This document shows, one piece after another, positions 23,035-36,059 of a stretch of 64,000 nt of DNA. Every line of letters begins with the position of its first letter. Positions within the stretch are counted from its first letter, which is position 1. Origin of the DNA: Fasciolopsis buskii (lineage: Eukaryota; Platyhelminthes; Trematoda; Plagiorchiida; Fasciolidae); contig LUCM01010097.1 in NCBI GenBank assembly GCA_008360955.1, positions 6,420 to 70,419 of the forward strand, in the 5' to 3' direction. The position numbers were made by a program, and so were the translations under genes. The notes under the pieces are model-generated. The model ran no database searches, was not told where the DNA came from, and saw only the letters and a list, made by a program, of their open reading frames with translations.

Positions 23035-25195
23035 TTGGGTTTATTGAAAAAGCTGCGGAACACCGCGAAAGATTTAGGTCACTTGGGCTACGGCTCTGGT
23101 CTGGACGAAATGCACATATCATTGCATTCATGGATCTTCCGGGCAAAAGAGGCAGAAGCCATAAGCTTGGGTGACCGCGAAGCCAATTTTCAGGACCTCA
23201 CGGTTAATCTAGATCGGCGAGCAAGAATTGCGGATCGATTTGGTTACATAGCTTGGGACAGTAATAGACCAAGAAAGTCCTCTACCAGCCGGCTTCAATA
23301 GGCTGCGAAAGGCCATGGTCAAGTAGACTGCCTCGTCGATCACAAACTATCTGACTATCCGAATTTCTTAAAGACGCCTCTTAGAAGAGTGCTGGGGCAT
23401 AGAAAAAAAATGCAGGAGCCCCCCTCATTTATCTAGAACATCATCACCGTGCGATCACTTGCTCGGGAAAATCTCGCCCTACTGAAAATGTCTTCCTGTG
23501 TAAAAACCACCAATAAAATCACCAGAAAAATAGTCTTCCCACCAAAAAGTAGTTCAAAGCCCACAACGATTTGCGCAACTTCTCAGACCCCTAAAACCCA
23601 ATTCACTTGGGCGCGGTCGCTGTAATACTGGTCAACTCCACGTGTTTGGTAAAGCACTGGACTTTGATAATACTGGTTCGGATACAACTTTGATGAGTCA
23701 GCTGTTTGCGCGGAGTCCCTAACTTTCAAATACTTTAATCTCTTTGGCAGTGGGCATGGTGGACGATACACAGGACGTGTTTTCCAGTCGAGTGCTTTGC
23801 AGTTTCTTTGGCTGGACAACAACGAATGGATCGGGAACACGGGAGCACGTACTTTGCAGACCTGCTAAAGGGAGCCAGAAAATCAGATAATGCAATTCTG
23901 TCCAGGTGGCCACACTTTTGGGACGTCAGCATGGTCGATTGAGGACGTGAAAGGGTGGGCTTGCTACTTGGTTGCGACGTGCCGGAGGCACATTGGTTTA
24001 TGGAAAAGAGTTGGTAATTGCCAGGCGCCATGTGTAGGGTGCAAGCAGTATGGTGGATATTTTATAGTCCATCACGCGAAAAAGGTTTGGTCACACATCA
24101 CCGCGAGGCCGGAGAGTACTGGGAATCGGCAGAACCGGGTGTACGATTAGGAATTTCGCGATCTGGGAAGTGGTAGCCTCAGTGCATTTTGGAGAGACCA
24201 TATGGTTTTGGGGACAGTAAAATGAGAAGCAAGAATTCCTCCGGGTCGTTTTGAGGTGCCGCTGTCCTTGAGCCCACAAGCCGAACAGATTATAATGAAC
24301 AGTTCGAAAGTGTTTCACACGTTAGTTCAATTGAGAGAATGATTTCTTCGTGGCAGGTGGCTGTTGGAACGACAATCCAAGGTGATGGCACGCCATGAAA
24401 TCTTTGGGTATACAGAAAAGATGGCTGTCCCTACATTGGGAAAAATATTGTATTTGCTTCATTATCCCGTGGTACATCCCAAGAAACCCGAAAAACTTCC
24501 CGTAGCGTTCAATGGCGCAGCACAGTTTTAATCAGCGACCAGCCATCTCAGGGCCAGAGTAGACCACACCACAGATCAAGCTCCATGTTGCCTTTGAGTA
24601 GACAGAATTTTAACAGGCTCGACGTGAGAAATATGTTATTGCAGGTAAGGATGTCGGACGAACACAAATTTGTTGCATTTCTAAAAATGACTCCAAAAAC
24701 GTCCCACTCATTCGGTGCAATATCTTTACCATTTCGCGCGAGTTGTACATGCTAGAAACAGCGGCAACACAGGGACAGCCAAATAGACGGACCATAGTGG
24801 GTAGCGTGACCGGAAATTTTTATGTCGATACTACCTCAGTTCGTTTGGTGTCGAGGAAACGGCAAAAACGATGTGATGGGGTTGACGGAAATTCTAAGGA
24901 AGGGCAGTTCCCACGTTGCGAGGTGGATGTTCAGCACATCAGGGGCCTAAGTATTAATTTCAGGAAAAAAACGAGTAAAAAGTATCCGTCGATTGGAAGT
25001 ACTTCACGCGCCGACCAAACATACTGTCGGGATAAAGCGGGATACCGGGACAAGTGGGTGGGTTCTCCCAGTGAAAATTCTCTGCAGGCCAGTTGCACTA
25101 AGGTGTTCCTATCACGTATCTTCAGCTTGTACGATCCCCTTGGGTTCGTTTCGACAGTTACGTCGTACCACAATAACCCAGAATATTAAAAACCT
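23035..25195 (+). mobile_element. BEL/Pao LTR retrotransposon remnant (gag end and RT start)
   Basis: ORF 23035-23301 contains 'REANFQDLTVNLDRRARIAD', which resembles the end of the Pao gag-type domain. From about 24330 the pol part follows: 'WLLERQSKVMARHEIFGYTE', then the highly typical 'YPVVHPKKPEKLPVAFNGAA' (about 24461-24520), then 'MLLQVRMSDEHKFVAFL' and 'HSFGAISLPFRASC' (24631-24750, positions of the BEL/Pao RT 'DIxxMFxQVxV' and 'FGAxxSPxxAxxAL' blocks). 'NFYVDTTSV' (about 24812-24840) replaces the YVDD-type motif, and 'RIFSLYDPLGFVSTV' ends the recognisable part near 25160. Asp-Asp is lost (YVDT), and stops and frameshifts occur throughout. RNase H and integrase sequences and both LTRs were not found. 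Confidence 0.83.
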
Positions 25196-28100
25196 TTCGG
25201 TGAATTTTTCGCTTTTGCTGTCCTAAGGCTAGTGAATAACGTAACTTACGGAATGTCTGCATGTCACAGCAAAAACTGAAAAATGACTAATAAGCCTTAA
25301 TGGATATGAAGCATGATCGCACAAAGTGTGTACCAGAATAACATAAGAAGCCGCGTTTTGTTTATTTTTAGTGGTTTATCGTCGGAGCAAATCACCGCAA
25401 GATGCCAGTGATTTGTGATACTTTGGTGAACTTATCTGCCTAACATAAAATCAACGGCTTTCTACTGACTTAATCCGATGTGCTTTTGGCACCTTTGATG
25501 TACATCAAATTGCTGAACGGCTCATCAGAGTTATGCATTACACATTGGTGTTTTAAGCCACCATTTCAGTTACTCAGCCGTAGTCGTGACCACATGCCCC
25601 TGTAAAACAGGGCTTTATTTTTGTTTAGCTACGATAACGGATTCGTCGCTACTATTAATTCAAACACATCTATTTGCCAGATGATATAACCACTGAAGTT
25701 AAATCATCATTGGTAACATGAATATATGGTCAGGGATCAGTGTTTTCGCAGATGTTCTCATTCAGGCTTGAACCACACGCCAGTTCTTTGTCGACCAGAA
25801 TATTCTTCTTAAATTTGCACCCAGTTCCTCACAGACACTGTGGCCCTGTAGAGTTTTGCCATTTCTTTCAGATTCTTTTCAGCAGCCTTCAACAAAATTA
25901 AGCCCAAATTTAACAAATCGAGCATTCCAGTGCATATGTTTTCGGAAGTATATCCATTTTGGGTGTCCAGATTTGGTCAACGAACCTGATGACCATTTAG
26001 TTTAGCCTCTCGCAAGCAGTAGACTGCAGTAACTGACTTCATGTTGGTTTAGACGATATCCAGCTTTTTTATGCCTGACGTAAAGTGCGATTGCCCTGAA
26101 AAGTTACAAAGGATGAAACCCGCGTTTCTGATGGTGAAAATTATGTCAGAATTTTACGAATCTATGACAGAATGAAATCCGATCCAACCTTTCCGCTGAT
26201 TCATGACGAGTTCTGATGGATAATGTTTGATGGAATCGACGTTGATTCTTGAATTTACGGAATTACGGAACGTTAATTGCACGAACTGCGGTCCTCATTT
26301 GATCACACTAGGGCTTAAAGCCTTTATCGCAACATAAAAAGGAACTAGTGATGCTGAACTATATTGCCTGCGCGTTTCTAAGGTGAGTTTGCTGTGTAGC
26401 ACAGAAATGGTGCGTGAGTATGTGAATTAACACATAGCATAATTGGCCGCACTAGACAGCAAAATTAATTGACTACTCAGCAGTAGTTGACCAACGGAAC
26501 GACAGCAGGTTTAACCGGAGACAACGAAGCACGGTCAAAACTGAGGTGTTCTGGAAGACTTCAATTCCTTTAAGCAAATTGACTTCAGCTTCCAACTAAT
26601 GAATCACATAAAATCTGGAAAACAACAATCACAAAGTAATTGGGGCTTAATTTCGAGAATGAGCTGTAACAATTTTGTAGCAAAATGCCATTTGAACTTG
26701 TGTGTGGGCCGTGCACCAAAACTATCACACCTAAATCGAACGGAGTTGACTAACTTACAACGTTCGTTTTCCGCATCTAAGTTCAGTCGTAATGTCCAAA
26801 ACCAGTAAAGTACTTTTTCGTACATGATTGCATCAGCACCAAATTTTGAGCATTTGAAAGAGCTCTTAAACGTAACATAGAGTTTCCGGATTTTTCTTTC
26901 TTGATGGTGTCGCCTTGACAACGGTTTTTGACGCTTTCAGCGTTGTTACTTATTTGCAATCATGAATGACGGTTGTTCACAACCTTTTAATTCCTAAAGG
27001 TTGTGTGATAGTGGACATTTGAGATGGCGAAAAAGTTTGTGTTATCGCATGGCACTGAAAACGGAATAAGTATAGTTATATTTGCGTACTCAAGAGTTTT
27101 TATTTCTTACAGAAAACGGAGACTTGAGTTTGTACGTTATTCCCGCCATTGTCAACGCTTTTTTCCGCCTAAATTTCTCGCATAATGTGGTCAAGCCAAT
27201 CCAAGCTGTTTTGCAGAGAGTAAGAAGTATTTTGCAGGAATTATTAAGGCTTTCCGGCTCACATGTTTCTTATGAAATTATTGATTCGTGACGCTACTAA
27301 TGGGTAATATTTGTTTATGTGCATGCAAATTATGGGCAAGTCGTATATTCCTTTTGCTCTCACGTCACCGCTGGATACGTGTGAGTTGCGTAAAGAACTG
27401 TATTAGATTCAGGAATGCCCGTTTCAGCATATCAGGACTGATTCAACGAATATTGTCAGGTGACTTCGTGGGTGTGAAGAAATTTACTCTGTGCTCATCA
27501 CCTAAGGTCACAGAAAATACTCAGTCCGCTAAACGCACATGCAATGTTTCTGGATTGGCTGACCCGTGGGAGACAAATGTAACGTAAACCTAGATAATTC
27601 TGTCCACAAAATGAAGCTCACCAAAGACTCAGCTAGCACCGTCGTCAACTAGAAGCTTAAACCCAAGTCCAAAATTGATTAACAGAAAAGAAATATTGAC
27701 CGATTATCAGAAATTATGCACAACCGGAAAAAAGATGCATGGACGCTGCTTATCATTATTAGTACCCACGAGAAACTGGTTGACAACATAAGCAAATAAA
27801 CCTTTGAAGAAAACATTAGTTTCAATAACGATGATGAAACTCTCAAAGACGAGAGATTTGCTGCCGATAGACAATTCACTGGAATCCCTAACAGACTGTC
27901 ATTTTGCTTGAATAATGGAAGTACAAAGTCATGTATTGCAGTTAATTCCCCGATACCCAGCATGGCCAAACAAGTAGCACATTTAATTCGCCATTAATGA
28001 AGACTATACAGGCGCTAACGAATATCAATTGAAGGCATGTAACCGGATAGCTGTCGATATCCGGCAACAAAATTGGTACTGTTGTCTGAGACTTCGGGCT

Positions 28101-31100
28101 GCCATTTAGTAAGTTAACCATGTCGACTTTCTCAAATAATGATCTCCAAATCACGAGGTTTTCTCTTTCTTACAGTGCAAAACCGCATATTGGCACTCAT
28201 CTGGAGGGGCGCTGTCCAAGCACATAACAGCACACTTGGCATCGCTAATTCGTGTTTACATTTAATACTTAGTCACAAACCACGAGGATGCAATGATGAG
28301 AATGTAGTTCCTAAGCAAAGGAGATAAACTTGTTGCCAGGGTAAACGAGGTGGTAGATTGAACGGTTATGATTAAAAAAAATAAGAGGTATACGTAACGA
28401 GGCCTCTCTTCTTTCCGTGTTTGTGAAAATATTCGTGAAGACTGAAGCATGCACCTTCTACGAATTTGTCGTCTTTTGTATTTTCTGCATGATTTTGTTT
28501 TAATCAATCCATCTGATTTGTTTTCTGTAAATTTAAGGTTTTCAAAAGTGAATACAGTAATGCCAGAACAAAGTCAAGAAACACATGATTTTGGATTGTT
28601 ATTCTTATTCACAAGTTGACCAGTGATTTTGCAAAATCTCAGCATGATACGTTCGTTGAAAAATGTATTCTGCATCAGAAAGACCAAAAGCCAAGTGCAT
28701 ATGGTAGGTGTCGGCTTTCACGTTACCGTTCTTTGATTATTCTTCTTTCACCTGGCCGCGATCGATTGATGATGAGCAACGGTTTTCAGTCCACATGGTT
28801 CAGCGGCAGGAAAAAGCGGTATATTCTTAGTTATTCCAGTTGGTTAGATTGTTGAACGACAACTCGAACAACCTAGTCATTGTGATGCTCAGTTCACGAT
28901 CGTTCGTTCTATAAGTATAGTTTTGTTCGGAAACGAAATTTATGCAATGTCAACGATTTTTAACATATTTGAAAGATGGAGTTTTGCATCCCGCTGCGTT
29001 AATGCTCAGATCTCTATCCATGAAAATCCATGAGAACAAATGTACAGTTATTTCGTCTTTTCTGGGAATCATCGCCAGTCTCTGTCCACGACACTTGCAC
29101 TCAATCGAGAACCCGAGGAGAAAATCTGGTGTTGAACATCTTTGCCATTACGCTAGCAAGAGAGACTGACGATAGTTTAATGAACTTCATCACAAAATAT
29201 AATATCTACCAGTTACTGATTTTCACGTCAACATGCTGTTGGCGTACAGAAATTGGCCCCTAATGATATTAGAATTCTGTACGGCGTAGACATCGTAGAA
29301 TCTTCTACTTTAAAATATCAACCTGGGACAAAATGGATAAACTGTACAGAGTGATATGATAAAATACATGTTTGTATCAATAACATTTTGCAGGTTGAAG
29401 TGGTGTGACATCTCCACATTATCCTTATTCCGAATTATTATTTGTCTCATAAGACAATATCTCAAAGGGTCGGCTAATTGCACAATTTATCAAGGTTTTC
29501 ACTTTTTTCGGGTAACAAATAGCACAATCAAAATCTTGTTTAGAGAGTGATACAATTAAAAATCGACTGCTTTTGTAAATACCGAGGTTTTGCCGTGAAC
29601 GAAAATTCAGTGTTCACATTATTCTGATCAGTGACCCAAGTTAAACAGAGCTCAATTTGACCACTGTTGAGTACTGGTTGATCAGTGTTCCGGGTTTTGC
29701 TCTTTAATTATACAATCCCAACTTTAGATCCCTTTAGTCCGTTCCTGCTATCTGAAGCGAGAAAAACCAAAACCAATCGTTAAAATGTCATTTTAAGGTT
29801 ATCTTGCTGGTATATTTACGGTTTTTCGACTGCCATCATTTCATCGGCTGTCCGGTTTATACTTTGATTGGGCCGCCTTGTTTGGCACATTTCAATGGAT
29901 TTCGTTCATATCGCTTTCTTGTCGAATACGGACCGCTAATCCTGACTGGTCAGCACAACTCATGATGCAGCCTTTTCAGTTTGTATATGCATACTCTTAA
30001 CTTCCAATCATGCCACTGTGTCGGGAGGCCTACGGTTGTCTGGTCTTGTGTTTTACACTTGCTCGCTGTCCGGCAAGATTGAGTTACCTCCTTATGGGTG
30101 TACTGATCACGATTTCTTTGATATGGTCCACTGTCGAATAATCACCGGTAGCCGGTGGGACACCTCTATCAGAATCGGACGAAATACCAAGTAAATTACC
30201 ATCCAATGACAGCCACATTTTCAAAGGCTACTTGGAGGAATAATCTCATAATATCAAGGACGATATATGTTTTATAGTAGGATAATGCAACACTGGATTG
30301 GGTCTCAATAATCTGCAATGAATAAGCGTTCCACCGTTTTCGAAAACAGCGCCACAGTATTCAGTTATTCGCTTACTATAGATTTCCACTACTGGATGTT
30401 AACGTTTAATCGGTATAAACATTTCCGAAGAGAAATTCTAAGGAACCATTGTCACTTCCTCCCTCACGTACCATCCACTCGCTACTAAGTGCTTTCTCCG
30501 GGAAAAATCCCAATTTTTTGTTTTATCTCGTCAGTTTGACTCTATCGTTGACTTATCCTGGACTGTCGACATTGTCACGGGCGTGGGTTTGCCCATGGTT
30601 GACTTTGTTCAACGCTTTTAGTCGCCCACGTGATTTGTTGTCGTAAATCAGAGTAACGGGCCCGAAAGGAACACTGTTGAGAGTTGGTTATTGTAAATAA
30701 TTAATTTGCTCCAAATAGTACCGTAGCAGTTTGGACACCTTCTTTGTTCAGTGTCAGTTTGGTCGCTATGTGTCGCTCAGTAGTTCGCTCGAGAGGCTTA
30801 CAATCGGTGTTTGGTAAATTCTATCAAACTCGAATGATTTACGAACTAAATCGCCAAAACATTGCTTCAAGCAATGTAGAATATGGAACTACGAATTTAT
30901 TAAAAACAGCAATCCAGTAAAAATGGTAATGAGCTGACATTTCAGCTACCAGGGACGATAGACTTCAAGAGAGTTATCCGTCAAATCTGTGAAGACAGAT
31001 AGTCATGTAAGCCACTGTTTATTCTACTACTGAAATGATTTCCTCCTGTTTATATAGCCAAATTGATAATTGCTCTTGAGAGCTTTTCCTGATCGCCTGT

Positions 31101-32027
31101 ATTCATATGCAAGGTTTTGCTACCAAACTATCTGTGGCTCTGTGGCTCGGACCTATGGCTGCGGACAGCAGCTGCCTTTAAGAATCTTACTTGTGCAACC
31201 AGTTAGAATTTGCGACCATTCTCGCCATTCGGTCATGAAAAGTGCGAAGATAGGATGATCGTTGACGGTGCGTCTGTCTACCAGCCCAGTCCGCATGACT
31301 TTTGTCCTCTTCTCATTTTGCCCGATGTTTTTCAATCCCAGCAGCCCCGTCATTTCTGAGGACCAACCCTGATGTGAATGTTTGTGCGTATTTGGGACGC
31401 AGACGTAAAATAGTTGAATCTAATCCATCTTGTGATAATACTTGCTTTTGTTTCCATAAAATTTTCCAGAAGAACGGGAGTTAAGAAAGGTCTCCCAAAA
31501 GTTTTGAGACCAACTAATAAAAAAGGAAATTGAACTCCTATGTCCAAAATGTTTACTCTCAAGAGAACCAATTCATCCACATTCTCTTGCATTTATGATA
31601 TGTCACTGGCAGACCTATGAAATCGGGTCTGGCTTCGGAAAGTCTTAGAAAGTGCTGTCCTATGAAAAGGCGGTGGTGTTCTAGATAGCTAGAAGTTGAC
31701 TCATTTTTATGAATGGATGATAAGGGATAATCAGTTGAAAATGTTGGATTTCCGTACCTGGCATTCCCGTTGTTGTTTACATTCTTCCATTTACTTACTT
31801 TTTAAGCTTTTTCATCAAATGAAAATTTTTGGAATTTCGAATCGGGGAATGTCTTTAAATAAAACGTATACTACGTATTTCGCTAATGGACTAGCTTGCT
31901 CCTTCAATTTCTCCTCCATGTATGTTAACCTGTGAAGGAAAAATTTCGGTACATTCCTGTCACTGATAAAGGATGCAACAATACGCGGGAACTAAGAATA
32001 ATTTAAGAAAGAAGCTTGTAGCATGTC
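25196..32027. other. About 6.8 kb with no feature I can support
   Basis: AT-rich sequence with many short ORFs (the longest around 27288-27587 and 27679-27969, 96-99 codons) and no recognisable domain, splice pattern or repeat. Weak protein-like pieces at 30449-30646 and 28942-29263 are not supported by motifs. It is probably intergenic, with old unrecognised repeats. Confidence 0.45.
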
Positions 32028-32170
32028 GTGAATGATATAATGTTAACAACACAGCGGTGTTAGTACATGTAATGCGCCAACGTTTCGACTACCGTGGGTA
32101 GTCTTTCTCAAGGCAATTTGGTGCATTACATCTACCAACAACGCTGTGTTAGTAACATTATATCATTCAC
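32028..32170. repeat. Imperfect palindrome with 53-bp arms, possible Penelope-like terminal structure
   Basis: The left arm 32028-32080 and right arm 32118-32170 are reverse complements at 47 of 53 positions. The outer 18 bases match perfectly. The 37-base centre contains 'cgtttcgactaccgtgggta' followed by 'gtctttctcaagg', so 'GACTACC' and 'GGTAGTC' form a small inner hairpin. On the minus strand the centre ends in 'GTCGAAACG'. Terminal repeats of Penelope-like elements carry hammerhead-type motifs with a stem followed by GAAA; the resemblance here is partial and inferred. 'cttgtagcatgtc' occurs on both sides (about 32014 and 32236). Confidence 0.7.
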
Positions 32171-32884
32171 AATTAAAACCAATACATGGCGCATCGATTT
32201 TTCGATACACTCCTTACATCGTTTGGTCCTGATACTTGTAGCATGTCTTTCACAGAGACTTCTTGATGACACCACTGCTTTCCTTACGTGCTATATTGTA
32301 ATACATTATATATGACCGAGAATTCAAAGTGTACCAGTTAAACAAATTTGATTACTTCAGCGTATCAACACGGGTACCTTAAAAACATCTTTAGAACTTT
32401 CCCTCTTAAGATTGGTAATGGCTTTGACATCATGAAAAAGTGTCTATCATTCAACATCAGAGAAAAATCTAAAGTATTCAATTTGTTTTTCCCGAAGAGA
32501 CTGCACTTGTCGTCGTGAGAACAATAAAGAATTTCATCTCATATTTCTCGAACAGTAACGTCATATGCCACTTCAATTGCGTCCGCGAATGCAGATGCAC
32601 TTGCACACCGAGTGGGTGTGGCGGCTTCAAACAACATTGCAAAACGGCAGTAAAAAGAACTTCACAGCAACAGCAGATCTGCTAAATGAGACTGCTAGCA
32701 AAGTCCACCAAATGGAATCATTCCCAATAGTTTAACATCACAAACGGGAGAAAATTTGAATACTTTAAAGCCTATATCAAAAAGACTGTCCAAGCCCGTT
32801 TCGCACAAAAATGATGCCAGCCAAATTTGAGTCGACCTAGTTACTGCCCAAAACTGGGGCAGGATTTCCCAAAGAATCCGTAAT
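32171..32884. other. No feature recognised
   Basis: Contains no ORF above 75 codons and no repeat that I can match elsewhere in the window. Confidence 0.4.
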
Positions 32885-33066
32885 ACTGAGTTATCTTTTA
32901 TCTTTTACTTTCTTTTATTATTGAGACAACAATGTGCATTAATTTTCAGGAAGAGGGCTGCGGCCAGCAGAGGGCTGCCAAGTGGGGAAGTTAACGGGCG
33001 GTGGGAGGATTCGAACCCGTAACTTTCATGTCCAAACGCCAGGACATTATCCGCTTGGTCACCGCC
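32885..33066 (-). repeat. tRNA-headed SINE-like element, copy 1
   Basis: Read on the minus strand, 33066-32997 looks like a 70-nt tRNA. The first seven bases GGCGGTG pair perfectly with the last seven CACCGCC. A box A-like 'TGACCAAGCGG' and a box B 'GGTTCGAATCC' are in place, and TGTCC/GGACA could form an anticodon stem, but with an 8-base loop. A body of about 70 nt follows ('CCCTCTGCTGGCCGCAGCCC', 'TTCCTGAAAATTAATGCACA') and then an A-rich tail (rich in AAAAGA, about 32926-32885). The same head and body occur at 46842-47000. The T stem is imperfect, so this is not a working tRNA gene. No target-site duplication was seen. This order of parts is that of a tRNA-derived SINE. Confidence 0.68.
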
Positions 33067-33700
33067 GGCCTATTGCCTGTTCTGTTAGTATTCACATTCG
33101 CCATTTGTGCCACCGATAGTTCTAATAATACGTCACTGGACACCAGCATGTTGATACAAGCAGCTATTATTTGTTTTACTCATCCCACATGCCAGATTTT
33201 CTCATCAACTCATTTCATTCATATGCGAACCTGTTCAATCACGCGGGAATTATTTCCGCTGTATTTCAAACTGCGCTGATATTGCATTTTATTGTAATGT
33301 GTAGAATTATGCATACAAAAAATAATGTTGCATTTCAGTCAAAGAATGCGTGGAAAATAAAAAACTGTCAAACACATCAAGCTGTAAAAATCAGAAAAGA
33401 AAAACTCATCGGGGACTAATCAGTGCACATTATGATATGTTGCTCAGGAATTCAGCTAAAACATGATCACGGTTTGTCAGAATGAGTGGTAAATATGGGA
33501 CAGTGAAGTTCCTATATATATATATTGATTCTAGAAGCTACGGAACGAAGGGCGGATTGTGCAGAAATATGACAACTACACTTTGAAAGACCCCTGTGCA
33601 CAGGATGCGTGGGATCTTAAAGCATTTTGAGAGCAAATTTCTCACATGCTGATAATTGCTTATCACATAGGTTGAAGGACAACTTATTTAGTGGTATGAA
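33067..33700. other. Spacer with short AT repeat
   Basis: Contains a 12-base TA run near 33515 and ORFs of 82-92 codons that overlap the SINE-like copy and lack motifs. The segment 33480-33700 may be the 3' UTR of the minus-strand retrotransposon next to it. Confidence 0.35.
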
Positions 33701-35710
33701 ATACACACGCTAATAATTGATAGCCCCAGCGAACAATTTTGAAGTCTATTTTAGGTAAACCTGGATGTATAACTGAAGAACAGTAAAGAAGGATTGAAAA
33801 AACATTGGTATACAAATCGGGAGATGGTGTTTTGTTTCACCTTGTGTTGTCGAAGCTTTTTGATTTCAAATGACAACCGTCGGAGATTCTTTACACAGGT
33901 AGACATGTGAGAAGTCCACTTCAGATTTTTGTCGATGATAAATCTTAGACATTTCACAGAATCAACCCTGGCGAGTGTTTCAGAGTTGATGGAAGACATT
34001 TCGGATGGGTAGACCGACCGAGAGAGAAAGTTAGAACAGATATTCGAATGATTTAGGTGTGTTTAGATTTAAACCAGCCCGATCAGGGAAATCGCAAACG
34101 GAATATAGGTTGTTGGAAAACCTTTGAAAATCATCATTGTTCGAACCGGCTGAGAGAGGGCAACAGTCACCAGCATACTAACGTGTCAGATTGTAAGTCG
34201 TGAAGAAGTGAGAGAGAACGGTGAAAGAACAGCACCCCTGAAGCACTCCTGTGTTGTATAGATCGAACGGTTTTGCAAGTTTATCGTCCATCGTGTGCAC
34301 CTAGGTTCGGTTAGTAATATCAAATCGACAGCATCTGAATAAAGGCCTTGGACAACCAAATGTTTCCAGTTTATCACGTAGAAGATACCATGGGACCGAA
34401 TCAAATGCCGACGAACAGTCTAGGAAGGCGCAATGCACAAATTTCATCGATGTGGTTCAGGACTTACAAATGTGGTGAATGAGGGAGACGACAGCGTCCA
34501 AAGTGGACCTGTTGGATTTATAGGCAAACGGAAGTGGATCGTCAGGAGGATACATTGCAGAATTCAGGTGCTTAAGTATAACATGCTCCCTCAGTTTAAT
34601 ACCGGAAGATGTAGGGGCGATGGGTCGAAAACGTTTTGTTAAAGCAGTAGAACTGCCAGATTTTGGGATGAGAATAATAGTGGCGAGTCTCCGGTATTCT
34701 GGGATAGAAGATGAGATTAGTTGTGAGTTAATCAGAGAAGTGAATGCACTCGTCAGGGTGACAGCACCATGCCTTAAAAGAGCTTAGAAGAGACTGTCAG
34801 GACCAACCCCTGTGGTAAATTTTAGTGGCGCGCAGAAGGTGGAGCACCTCTTCCCTAGAAAAATTGTAACTGTCATATCATCACCCTGTCCAAATATGAC
34901 TGGGTTATAGGTGGAAGGATGGATGAAAGCATGATTGATGCTGTCGACATCTGCAGAAAATTTCACGTTTTTTTCTTCCCACACAACAGTCGAATGCCTT
35001 GTAATAAGAATCGGTTATTGTTACAACTCAAGATTTGTTTGGCGAATGTAGTGTCGATGCGTTTGATTTCAACTATTATTAGAATAGAAATACGCCGCGC
35101 GCTTGTGTTATCATGGGATTTGTAGGATTGCTTCTTGCGTCTTCTTAGAGATTTCATTTTCTGGGTGGAGATACGGTCATTTTAGACGAATAGTGTTTCT
35201 AACGGAACAGCAAATATCAAAGATTGTGTTAGCCGTCTCTGTGATAAGTTTGACATTGTCATTGAGAAGGGGTTCGGAAGAGAAATCGGCAGATGCAAGT
35301 GAAAGGGATTTCTGAAGAATAAGACTGTTGTGTGAAAATTTACGGAGGCGAATTTGCATTTGATTTGTTTGCCTGAAGGAATGGAAGGCTGACCTACAGT
35401 ATATCTTGGGCCTTAACAGAAGCAGACAATGATCACTACTTGAAATTGGAGTACGCAGTTTCAGGGAAAATAAATCGGGGTGGTTGATAATAACTCTGTC
35501 TAAAATGGAGTCGCCTCTGGTGGGAGAAACGCAGAGGTCAGCCAAATCAAGCACAGTCAGTGGTAGGGTAGATGTATGATTGAAATCACCCACAATGATA
35601 TGCAGACTATCCTCAAGAAGAGGAACAACGTATAATGGAAAAGATTTGAAAATGAAAAATGACCGTGGGCAGTAATGAGTATGGAAATAGAAAGAAAATG
35701 GTCGCAACCT
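33700..35710 (-). mobile_element. Non-LTR retrotransposon (endonuclease and RT, Jockey/CR1 group), minus strand, inactive
   Basis: The 176-codon minus ORF 35707-35177 is the C-terminal half of an APE-type endonuclease: 'DSLHIIVGDFNHTST', 'RGDSILDRVIINHPDLFSLK', 'ISSSDHCLLLL' (the usual SDH motif). The RT follows through frameshifts. 'VGPDSLF' (near 34790) stands for the start block. 'RSTLDAVVSL' and 'FVHCAFLDCSSAFDSVPWYL' (about 34500-34380) are motif A with its Asp kept. 'GAVLSPFSLTS' (about 34230) is block B. The C-terminal part 'DSVKCLRFIIDKNLKWTSHM' with 'KKLRQHKVKQNTISRFVYQC' ends near 33770. Motif C falls in the damaged stretch 34000-34180 and I could not read it. Stops and frameshifts make the copy non-functional. 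Its 5' end is missing or lies beyond 35710. Confidence 0.87.
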
Positions 35711-36059
35711 TTATCGACTAACTATGAGCAATTGCAGACAAAAACCAATTGTAATTGAGGTTTTTAGAAATACTTTGGTCAGCTGACTCACTGTCAATAA
35801 CACTGGCGCGGTCTTGGGCCGAGCACTTTAGGCAGCGGCTTAGTTGATCCACTTCAAGGTTAACCTATCAATTATGCCCGCAAGTGGAACGATATAATTC
35901 GATATCAGTCCTCCATCACGAATGCATCTTATCAAGGTGGATTTTTTTAAACGGTATAATAATATAACGGTGCCTCCGTCCCTTCTTTAAACATGGTGGC
36001 GAAGTGTAACCATCAGGGTTAAAACTCGTGGAATTATTCTGGGCAAGGAAAGAGATTAC
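35711..36059. other. Short spacer, no feature recognised
   Basis: Lies between two oppositely oriented retrotransposon fragments. No ORF or repeat was recognised. Confidence 0.35.

Noticed and set aside
32997..33066. Functional tRNA gene on the minus strand
   Set aside because: The acceptor stem and box B are good, but the T stem is mismatched, the anticodon loop would have eight bases, and the body and tail shared with 46.9 kb point to a SINE.
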